Below, piece after piece: positions 6,493 to 11,820 of a stretch of 11,820 nt of DNA. This DNA comes from JAKFWF01 sp031429105 (GTDB lineage: Bacteria; Pseudomonadota; Alphaproteobacteria; Rhizobiales; Hyphomicrobiaceae), in the NCBI GenBank assembly GCA_031429105.1, contig JANOYV010000167.1, positions 1 through 11,820 on the forward strand, written 5' to 3'. A program made the position numbers and the translations under genes. The notes beneath the pieces were generated by a model. It was not told the DNA's origin and ran no database searches. It saw only the letters and a program-made list of their open reading frames with translations. Position 1 is the stretch's first letter; the number at the start of each line of letters is the position of its first letter.

Positions 6493-7539
6493 ATGGCAAC
6501 AGCATCTGGTTCGATAGCGCAACGCTCAGCCCGCTGGGGCAGACTTGCCAGCCGCGAGTTGTCGACGGTTGCAATCACCATGTTCGGACTACTGTTGGTG
6601 ACGTTCCTGATCGCCCGGGTCATCCCGATTGATCCGGTGCTGGCAGTGGTGGGCGACAACGCCCGCCCCGATGTTTATGAGAAGGCCCGCATCGAACTTG
6701 GCCTCGATAAGCCGCTCTGGCAGCAGTTCACAATCTATGTGACCAAGGTGTTCACCGGCGATCTGGGCAAATCGGTACTGACGTCGAACCCGGTGATTGC
6801 TGATATCAAGCGCGTGTTCCCCGCGACCTTGGAGCTGGCGACTCTCGGCACGTTGATCGGCATTATGCTCGGCATTCCACTGGGTGTCCTGGCCGCCGTC
6901 TATCAAGGGCATTGGCCTGATCAAGTCGCACGCTTCATCGGTCTGCTCGGCTACTCAATCCCGATTTTTTGGCTAGGACTTATGGGTCTCCTGCTGTTCT
7001 ACGCCAAGCTCGGGTGGGTCAACGGGCCAGGCCGAATCTCTATTGCCTACCAGGATTTCGTCACGCCCGTCACGGGGGTGATCCTACTCGACGCCGCCAT
7101 GCAGGGTGAGTGGGATGCCTTCCGCAATGGCTTGTCGCATCTGATCCTGCCGTCGGCCGTGCTCGGCCTTTTCAGCCTCGCCTATATCAGCCGCATGACC
7201 CGCAGTTTCATGATCACGGAATTGCAACAGCAGTATGTGATTGCCTCGCGCGTGAAGGGCATGTCGGAGGCGCGTGTCATCTGGCGCCATGCGCTGCGCA
7301 ATGCTTTCGTGCCGTTGATCACGGTGATCGCGTTGTCCTATGCCAATTTACTCGAAGGTTCGGTTCTGACCGAGACGATCTTCGCCTGGCCAGGTCTGGG
7401 CCGCTACATCACCAATTCGCTACTCAATGCCGATATGAATGCTGTTCTCGGCGGTACGCTCGTGGTCGGTTCTGTATTCATCGGCATCAATCTGCTGTCA
7501 GATATTCTCAGTCGGCTGGTCGACCCCCGCACCCGGTGA
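6493..7539 (+). CDS. ABC transporter permease, DppB/OppB type
   Basis: This 348-residue inner-membrane permease of the BPD_transp_1 family forms half of the pore of the importer. The N-terminal helix (about 25-44) and the following periplasmic segment with a PIDPVLAVVGDNA motif and LGLDKPLWQQF are typical of DppB proteins. Further membrane segments lie at about 113-136, 147-171, 216-233, 271-293 and 318-338. The cytoplasmic EAA-type loop that contacts the ATPases is about 248-272 (VIASRVKGMSEARVIWRHALRNA). FAWPGLGRYI (298-307) is a family signature. Start ATG 6493-6495 has only a weak GGGG-type ribosome site. Internal starts would delete the first helix, so this one is preferred. The gene is 13 bp from the next permease. 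Confidence 0.93.
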   Translation: MATASGSIAQRSARWGRLASRELSTVAITMFGLLLVTFLIARVIPIDPVLAVVGDNARPDVYEKARIELGLDKPLWQQFTIYVTKVFTGDLGKSVLTSNPVIADIKRVFPATLELATLGTLIGIMLGIPLGVLAAVYQGHWPDQVARFIGLLGYSIPIFWLGLMGLLLFYAKLGWVNGPGRISIAYQDFVTPVTGVILLDAAMQGEWDAFRNGLSHLILPSAVLGLFSLAYISRMTRSFMITELQQQYVIASRVKGMSEARVIWRHALRNAFVPLITVIALSYANLLEGSVLTETIFAWPGLGRYITNSLLNADMNAVLGGTLVVGSVFIGINLLSDILSRLVDPRTR

Positions 7540-7552
7540 GTAGCTTAAGCCC

Positions 7553-8443
7553 ATGATGACTTGGACCGAGTATCTCACTACCAACGCGCCGGCGTCGCGC
7601 AAACAAGCGCAGCTTGGCCAGTTGTGGCGGCAGTGGTGTGCCTTGCGGCGCAATCCACTTGCCATGACCGGCTTGATAATCGTGCTGGCGTTGCTTGTGA
7701 TTGCTGCCCTTGCGCCGCTCATCGCAACCCATGATCCAATCGCGCAGACCCTCGACAAGCGCCTGCAGCCGCCGTCGGCCGACGCTTGGTTCGGCACCGA
7801 CCAGCTCGGCCGTGATATTTTCAGTCGCATCGTGCACGGTACCCGAGTGACGCTCGTGATCGTGATGCTGGTTGTCGTCACCGTCGGGCCGATCGGCTTG
7901 CTGATCGGCGCCGCCTCAGGTTATCTCGGCGGGCTCATTGACCGCAGCTTGATGCGCATCACTGACGTATTCCTTGCCTTCCCGCGTCTGGTCCTGGCGC
8001 TCGCCTTTGTGGCAGCCCTGGGACCAGGGCTCGTCAATGCCGTGATCGCGATTGCGATTACCGCCTGGCCACCCTACGCGCGCGTTGCCCGTGCGGAAAC
8101 GCTCGTTATTCGCAATGCGGACTACATTGCTGCGATCCGCCTGCAAGGCGCGTCGTCGTGGCGGATCGTCTTGCGTCACATCGTGCCCATGTGCCTGCCG
8201 TCACTTATCGTGCGCACCACACTGGATATGGCCGGTATTATCTTGACTGCGGCGGGTCTGGGCTTTTTGGGTCTCGGCGCACAGCCGCCTATTCCGGAAT
8301 GGGGCGCGATGATTTCGGCCGGTCGTGAGCAGATTTTCGACCAATGGTGGGTCGCAACTTTTCCAGGACTGGCAATATGCATAGTCGCCTTGGGGTTCAA
8401 TCTGCTGGGCGACGGCCTGCGTGACGTGATGGATGCTAAGTGA
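7553..8443 (+). CDS. ABC transporter permease, DppC/OppC type
   Basis: This 296-residue inner-membrane permease is the second half of the pore. It opens with a cytoplasmic tail and the RRNPLAMTGLIIV motif (32-44) seen at the start of the first helix in OppC/DppC proteins. The periplasmic signature WFGTDQLGRDIFSRI (79-93) follows. Membrane segments are about 38-58, 100-122, 145-171, 207-240 and 265-287. The EAA loop is about 182-212 (ETLVIRNADYIAAIRLQGAS), and LGFLGLGAQPPIPEWGAMI (236-254) is a strong family marker. Two ATGs stand side by side at 7553 and 7556, and either could be used. The stop TGA (8441-8443) overlaps the GTG start of the ATPase gene that follows, suggesting coupled translation. 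Confidence 0.93.
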   Translation: MMTWTEYLTTNAPASRKQAQLGQLWRQWCALRRNPLAMTGLIIVLALLVIAALAPLIATHDPIAQTLDKRLQPPSADAWFGTDQLGRDIFSRIVHGTRVTLVIVMLVVVTVGPIGLLIGAASGYLGGLIDRSLMRITDVFLAFPRLVLALAFVAALGPGLVNAVIAIAITAWPPYARVARAETLVIRNADYIAAIRLQGASSWRIVLRHIVPMCLPSLIVRTTLDMAGIILTAAGLGFLGLGAQPPIPEWGAMISAGREQIFDQWWVATFPGLAICIVALGFNLLGDGLRDVMDAK

Positions 8444-9318
8444 CAGCAATGTTGACCAGGTCAGAAATCACGCCACCACTGCTCGAAGTCGAGAACCTCC
8501 GGGTGAACTTCCACACGGCGACCGGCATCGTGCAGGCCGTGCGGGGCTTGTCGTTCACGCTTGGACGCGAACGTCTCGGTATCGTTGGCGAGAGCGGCTC
8601 CGGCAAATCGATGACCGGGCGCGCGATCCTCGATTTGATCCCGCCGCCTGGTGAGATTTTGGCCAGCAAATTAATCTTTCGCGGGCAGGACCTGCAGACT
8701 ATGGATAAGGCTGCGCGCCGCAAGCTGCGTGGCCGGCACATTTCGATGGTCATGCAGGACCCGAAATTCTCACTTAACCCCGTCGTCACTGTCGGCGAGC
8801 AGATCGCCGAAGGTTATCGCGTACACCACAAGGCGAACCGCCGCGAAGCGAAAGACTGCAGCCTCACCATGCTGGAGGCAGTGCAGATCCGCGAACCGGC
8901 GCGCGTCTATGATCTCTATCCACATGAAGTGTCGGGCGGCATGGGCCAGCGCGTAATGATTGCAATGATGCTGATTGCTGAACCAGATATTCTTATAGCT
9001 GACGAGCCGACCTCGGCCCTCGACGTGACGGTACAGTTGCAAGTGTTGAAGATCCTGGATGATCTCGTTACGCGCCGTGGCATGGGGCTAATCTTCATCA
9101 GCCACGACTTGCGTCTGGTCACTTCGTTCTGCGATCGGGTGATCGTTATGTACGGCGGCAAAGCGATGGAAACGCTCCCTGCAGCCGAACTCGTCAACCC
9201 GGCAAGCCTCGAGAGCCGTCATCCCTATACGCGCGGGCTACTCGCCTGCCTCCCCAGCATCGAGCATCGCCGGGCTGAACTCGCGACGATATCGCGCGAC
9301 CCTGCGTGGCTGTCATGA
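8440..9318 (+). CDS. ABC transporter ATP-binding protein, DppD/OppD type
   Basis: This 292-residue cytoplasmic ATPase drives import together with its DppF-type partner. It shows Walker A GESGSGKS (50-57), a Q-loop at VMQDP (Q106), the signature VSGGMGQ (164-170, with V in place of the usual L), Walker B ILIADEP (184-190), the D-loop SALD and the switch histidine in FISHDL (H222). The C-terminal HPYTRGLLACLPSI (261-274) is the peptide/nickel-class extension. It is at the short end for the family (usually about 320), because little follows that block. The start is GTG 8440-8442, overlapping the permease stop as GTGA; ATG 8449 is an alternative. The stop overlaps the next start as ATGA. Both overlaps support one tightly coupled operon. 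Confidence 0.94.
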   Translation: MTAMLTRSEITPPLLEVENLRVNFHTATGIVQAVRGLSFTLGRERLGIVGESGSGKSMTGRAILDLIPPPGEILASKLIFRGQDLQTMDKAARRKLRGRHISMVMQDPKFSLNPVVTVGEQIAEGYRVHHKANRREAKDCSLTMLEAVQIREPARVYDLYPHEVSGGMGQRVMIAMMLIAEPDILIADEPTSALDVTVQLQVLKILDDLVTRRGMGLIFISHDLRLVTSFCDRVIVMYGGKAMETLPAAELVNPASLESRHPYTRGLLACLPSIEHRRAELATISRDPAWLS

Positions 9319-10073
9319 GTGCAACCGTGGCGATCTCTGTCAGTCATCTCGACGTCCGTTTTGGCGACTCTCACGTTGTCCACGATGTGTCGTTCAATGT
9401 GGGGACCGGCGAGAGCTACGGCATTGTCGGTGAGTCGGGTTCGGGCAAATCAACCGTACTGCGCGTGTTGGCTGGCTTGAACCGCAAGTGGAGCGGCGAC
9501 ATCGACATTCTAGGTAAGCGCCAGGAGAAAACGCGGAACAAGGCATTCTTCCGAAACGTGCAGATGGTGTTTCAGGATCCCTATGGCAGCTTGCATCCAA
9601 AGAAAACGGTCGATGCCGCGTTGGCCGAGCCGCTTGCAATCCACGGGATTGCCGATGCCGAGCGAAAGATTGGCAAAGCGATTTTCGATGTAGGGCTACC
9701 GTCCTCGTTCCGCTACCGCTTTCCACATCAGTTGTCGGGTGGCCAGCGACAGCGCGTGGCAATCGCTCGGGCGCTAGTCCTCGAACCGGCCATCCTGCTG
9801 CTCGACGAGCCGACATCAGCGCTCGATGTCTCGATTCAGGCCGAGGTGCTCAATCTGTTGCAGGCGCTGCGCCGGGAACGCAACCTCACCTACATTCTCG
9901 TCAGTCACGACCTCGCCGTTGTCGGCCATATGTGTGAGCGACTCATGGTGATGCAACTGGGCAAGGCGGTCGAGGAGATGACTGCTTCGACCTTGTCCGC
10001 CCACGCCCCAGCAACGAGCTATAGTCAACAGCTTCTGGTGGCCAGTGCGGGGTTTCGCCGGGAGAGTGCCTGA
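9315..10073 (+). CDS. ABC transporter ATP-binding protein, DppF/OppF type
   Basis: This 252-residue cytoplasmic ATPase is the second nucleotide-binding subunit of the importer. Motifs in order: Walker A GESGSGKS (39-46), Q-loop VFQDPYGSLHP (Q87), signature LSGGQRQ (140-146), Walker B ILLLDEP (160-166), D-loop SALD, and switch histidine in LVSHDL (H198). The length is shorter than many OppF proteins (about 300 or more), mainly because the C-terminal oligopeptide extension is reduced to a brief ATSYSQQLL tail. Similar short forms exist and the core is complete. I chose ATG 9315-9317 because it overlaps the upstream stop as ATGA; an in-frame GTG at 9306 is possible. No clear terminator follows in 10074-10162. 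Confidence 0.93.
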   Translation: MSATVAISVSHLDVRFGDSHVVHDVSFNVGTGESYGIVGESGSGKSTVLRVLAGLNRKWSGDIDILGKRQEKTRNKAFFRNVQMVFQDPYGSLHPKKTVDAALAEPLAIHGIADAERKIGKAIFDVGLPSSFRYRFPHQLSGGQRQRVAIARALVLEPAILLLDEPTSALDVSIQAEVLNLLQALRRERNLTYILVSHDLAVVGHMCERLMVMQLGKAVEEMTASTLSAHAPATSYSQQLLVASAGFRRESA

Positions 10074-10162
10074 CAGTGGAGACAGCGAGAACAGTAGCCA
10101 CCCGATAATCTAAAGTCCGGCATCGTTGGCGACTTCAGCTTGGAGTCAGACGCGTCGCGCGC

Positions 10163-10292
10163 TCATGTCTTGACCGTCGCGTCGCAGAGAAAGCCGACCT
10201 CGGCGGCTCCTCGGAAATCAATCCACAAATGGTGTGTTGCCGCGCCCGCAGTACCTTCGTAAGTGGACACTGCCAGATCTTGGCCGCGCAAC
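10163..10292 (-). other. Unrecognised protein-like frame after the LysR gene (possible relic)
   Basis: Downstream of the LysR stop, in a different frame, the minus strand reads PADRIGRLRGQDLAVSTYEG, then TAGAATHHLWIDFRGAAEVG, then FLCDATVKT, ending at TGA 10163-10165. The sequence looks like the natural end of a folded protein, with a good mix of hydrophobic and charged residues. The frame extends upstream only by overlapping the LysR coding sequence. There is no start codon or ribosome site of its own between the genes. It may be the 3' end of a gene whose front was deleted, or a chance open frame. I do not recognise the family. The rest of 10074-10292 shows nothing further. Confidence 0.3.
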
Positions 10293-11207
10293 CTACCGAT
10301 CCGGTCGGCCGGAAAATTGTAACGCGCAAACGTCCTGGACACACCCACGGAGCCAGCGGTGCGCTGGATCAGCATCCAAGCGCGGATGCCAGAGCAATGA
10401 GATGGTGATCTCCGAAATCGTTATCGGTAGCGGAAAACTATGCATGCCTGTGCGCAGGATTCCCGTATGTCGTTCGGGAACACTGGCGATCATTTCGGAG
10501 GCACGGGCGAGAGCCAGCGCGGTTGAAAAGCCAGCGACAATCGTGCCGATCACTCGCTCCAACCCGAACGGCTTCAACGCTTCATCAATCGGTCCCCTGT
10601 CAAACCCCTGCCGCGAAACGTGGATGTGCCTGCCACCGGCATAGCGGGAAGGCGTAATCTTGCCTTTACTCAGTGCGTGCCCGGCTCGCACAACGCCGAT
10701 GTAGCGATCACGAAACAAGGCCTGCACACGCAGCTCCGGAGCGGTCGTCTGTTCCACGACACCGGTTTCGAGTTCGACGGTCCCGTCTCGAAGTGGCGCG
10801 CTGTCTTTGTTCGGCTTCTGCACAAAGAACAACCGTACGCCGGGGGCTTCCGCTCCGATGCGGGATATGAGGTCCGGTCCGAAGTTCTCGACAAAGCCCT
10901 CAGTCGTTCGAAGCGTGAACGTTCGAGTGAGTTGCTTGAGATTAAGTGTTTCGACAGGGCGCAGAACGGCTTCTGCTTTGCGCACGAGTTGACTGACCGG
11001 CTCACGCAATTCGAGCGCTCTTGGCGTCGGAACGAGTCCGCGTCCAGCTCTGACCAAAAGTGGATCTCCAGTCGTCTCGCGCAGTCGCGCCAGGGCCCGG
11101 CTCATCGCTGATGGACTGAGCCGCAGCCGTTGGGCGGCCCGTGCAACGCTGCCTTCCGCGAGCAGCACATCCAGCGTGACAAGTAAATTGAGATCGGGCC
11201 TCGGCAT
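10293..11207 (-). CDS. LysR-family transcriptional regulator
   Basis: This 304-residue DNA-binding regulator has an N-terminal winged helix-turn-helix at about 1-65 with the family text LNLLVTLDVLLAEGSVARAA, then QRLRLSPSAMSRALARLRE, then GDPLLVRAGRGLVPTPRA. A periplasmic-binding-protein-like effector domain covers about 90-300, with the closing WHPRLDADPAHRWLRG typical of one LysR subgroup. I chose ATG 11205-11207 because MPRPDLNLL is the usual LysR opening; ATG 11226-11228 would add seven unlikely residues. Neither has a strong ribosome site. The gene is divergent from the DUF2798/MFS pair with a 125-bp intergenic region, the normal layout for a LysR protein controlling its neighbours and itself. 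The inducer is unknown. Confidence 0.93.
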   Translation of the reverse strand: MPRPDLNLLVTLDVLLAEGSVARAAQRLRLSPSAMSRALARLRETTGDPLLVRAGRGLVPTPRALELREPVSQLVRKAEAVLRPVETLNLKQLTRTFTLRTTEGFVENFGPDLISRIGAEAPGVRLFFVQKPNKDSAPLRDGTVELETGVVEQTTAPELRVQALFRDRYIGVVRAGHALSKGKITPSRYAGGRHIHVSRQGFDRGPIDEALKPFGLERVIGTIVAGFSTALALARASEMIASVPERHTGILRTGMHSFPLPITISEITISLLWHPRLDADPAHRWLRGCVQDVCALQFSGRPDR

Positions 11208-11270
11208 GTGGTGACTATAGCACGGCATTCGTGATGTGGCGTTAGGCGCATGTATTCAGTGCAAACGGTG

Positions 11271-11318
11271 TGCCTTACGGCATGCCTAACAATGACCTAT
11301 CTGCATTGCAGTAGCAAT
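11271..11318. promoter_or_regulatory. Candidate LysR operator in the divergent intergenic region
   Basis: TTACGGCATGCCTAA at 11275-11289 contains the palindrome GGCATGCC and fits the LysR T-N11-A pattern (T11276 to A11288). An overlapping TGCC-TTAC-GGCA inverted repeat is at 11271-11282. A TTAGGC at 11242-11247 is an inverted match to GCCTAA at 11284-11289. A second dyad, ATTGC-AGTA-GCAAT, lies at 11305-11318, directly before the AAGGA ribosome site of the DUF2798 gene. The positions between the LysR start and the divergent gene suit regulator binding. That these are the actual operators is inference. Confidence 0.45.
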
Positions 11319-11332
11319 CAAGGAATTCTCTC

Positions 11333-11575
11333 ATGACCCCCCCACGGTTCGGACCCATCCTGTTCGGTTTCATCCTTTCGGCACTGATGTCCTTTCTCGT
11401 TTCCGGCATCTCAACTTTCCGAAACGCGGGGCTGGTTGACGGATTTCTCGGCCTTTGGGTCGGGGCCTGGCTTCCATCATGGCTCATCGCGTTCCCAATG
11501 GTCGAGGTGATCGCACCCGTCGCGCGTCGGATTGTCGGTGGACTGGTCGAGACCAGGACTGGCAGCACAACATGA
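11333..11575 (+). CDS. DUF2798 family small membrane protein
   Basis: This 80-residue integral membrane protein has two predicted helices, about 8-27 (ILFGFILSALMSFLVSGIST) and about 35-60, the second including GLWVGAWLPSWLIAFP. The motif order matches DUF2798 proteins as I know them, which are short two-helix proteins of unknown role often found beside transporters. It has a good ribosome site, AAGGA at 11320-11324, eight bases before ATG 11333. Its TGA (11573-11575) overlaps the ATG of the MFS gene as ATGA, so the two are translated together. The LysR gene upstream is divergent and probably regulates the pair. Confidence 0.85.
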   Translation: MTPPRFGPILFGFILSALMSFLVSGISTFRNAGLVDGFLGLWVGAWLPSWLIAFPMVEVIAPVARRIVGGLVETRTGSTT

Positions 11576-11676
11576 CCGCAACGAACCAAGCTTTACTCAC
11601 TCTCGGAGGGGAGCGGAACTCATCGATCCGGTGGGCGCTCGCCAGTTTGTCGCTTGCCATGCTGCTGTCCTCACTC
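11572..11676 (+). pseudogene. MFS transporter N-terminus, interrupted by an IS21-type element
   Basis: ATG 11572-11574 overlaps the DUF2798 stop. The peptide runs through a cytoplasmic head and RWALASLSLAMLLSSL, the start of the first helix of DHA2-type major facilitator drug-efflux proteins, where the family continues with ...GTSIANVALPTL. Here the family match stops after CTC at about 11676, and the frame enters sequence with the hallmarks of an IS21 left end. Only about 35 of the roughly 450-500 residues of such a transporter remain inside the window. The rest, if still present, would lie beyond the IS to the right. Identification rests on a short segment but fits position, frame and operon context. 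Confidence 0.65.
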
Positions 11677-11820
11677 TGTCACTGGCAGTGCAAAACTGAC
11701 CCGGGTGGCAACATGAATCTGACCCGCCGCATTAGGTGGTTCCTCCTGAGCGGAGGGACCGATGCTGACAGCGGAGGAACAGATGGAATTGGTGATTTTG
11801 AAGAAGCACGGCGACAGCAT
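11677..11820 (+). mobile_element. Left end of an IS21-family insertion sequence (runs off the window)
   Basis: The element appears to begin at TGTCACTGGCAGTGCAAAAC (11677-11696), where the MFS reading frame loses its family match. IS21 ends begin with TG and carry repeated transposase-binding sites. Here CTGACCCG occurs at 11696-11703 and again at 11719-11726, a 23-bp period. A ribosome site and the istA start follow. The exact first base and the target duplication cannot be fixed, because the right end is outside the window. Confidence 0.65.
11762..11820 (+). CDS. istA: IS21-family transposase IstA, N-terminal fragment
   Basis: ATG 11762-11764 follows GGAGGG (11752-11757). The visible residues MLTAEEQMELVILKKHGDSI fit the helix-turn-helix start of IS21-family transposases, which usually open ML...E....I..L...G.SIR. 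The gene runs off the right edge, so the catalytic DDE domain and the partner istB are not seen. Identification depends on 19 full codons plus the upstream repeats. Another IS family with a similar N-terminus is possible but less likely. Confidence 0.7.
   Translation, partial: MLTAEEQMELVILKKHGDS

Noticed and set aside
10074..10162. Terminator after the DppF-type gene
   Set aside because: Only a weak AAGTC/GACTT pairing is visible near 10114-10136, with no T-run, so I cannot support a terminator.
1..11820. CRISPR array, tRNA or rRNA genes
   Set aside because: No regularly spaced short direct repeats, tRNA cloverleaf ends or rRNA-like conserved stretches were seen on either strand.

Overview
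The window most resembles chromosome from a high-GC alphaproteobacterium of the Hyphomicrobiales, probably Bradyrhizobium or a relative. This rests on the GC-rich third codon positions, the TrpX-type substrate-binding protein relics, and the mix of IS91, IS3 and IS21 sequences around an importer operon. The organism is an inference; no rRNA or other marker gene is present.

Layout. Positions 1-192 hold the C-terminal end of an unrecognised plus-strand protein. Positions 193-1213 hold no convincing intact gene. They carry a diverged 150-bp direct repeat (226-375 and 580-729) and three perfect GC-rich inverted repeats in a row (778-802, 841-875, 892-946). Positions 1214-3388 (minus) are the two genes of an IS91-type element: a tyrosine recombinase followed by an HUH/Y2 transposase. 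The recombinase stop codon is in frame with the transposase. Palindromes lie upstream of the recombinase at 3494-3553. Positions 3651-4445 (minus) are a gene graveyard: two fragments of TrpX-type ABC substrate-binding proteins and a three-stop relic of an IS3-type orfA.

Positions 4709-10073 (plus) are a complete peptide/opine/nickel-class ABC importer in the order substrate-binding protein, permease B, permease C, ATPase D, ATPase F. The last three genes overlap or abut in a way that suggests translational coupling. A 200-bp gap with inverted repeats separates the binding protein from the first permease. Its ligand cannot be told from sequence alone. The protein would bind ligand in the periplasm, pass it to the B/C membrane pore, and the D/F pair would hydrolyse ATP.

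Positions 10293-11207 (minus) encode a LysR-type regulator, divergent from a DUF2798 membrane protein (11333-11575). That gene overlaps by ATGA the start of an MFS transporter. The MFS gene survives for only about 35 codons before an IS21-type element, whose left end and istA start run off the window at 11820. This looks like a regulator-controlled small-membrane-protein/efflux operon recently broken by an insertion sequence.

I see no wholly new system. The most useful leads are the IS21-broken MFS gene, the layered relics at 3651-4530, the recombinase/transposase element with its terminal hairpins and a changed catalytic position, and the frame-preserving repeat pair at the left.
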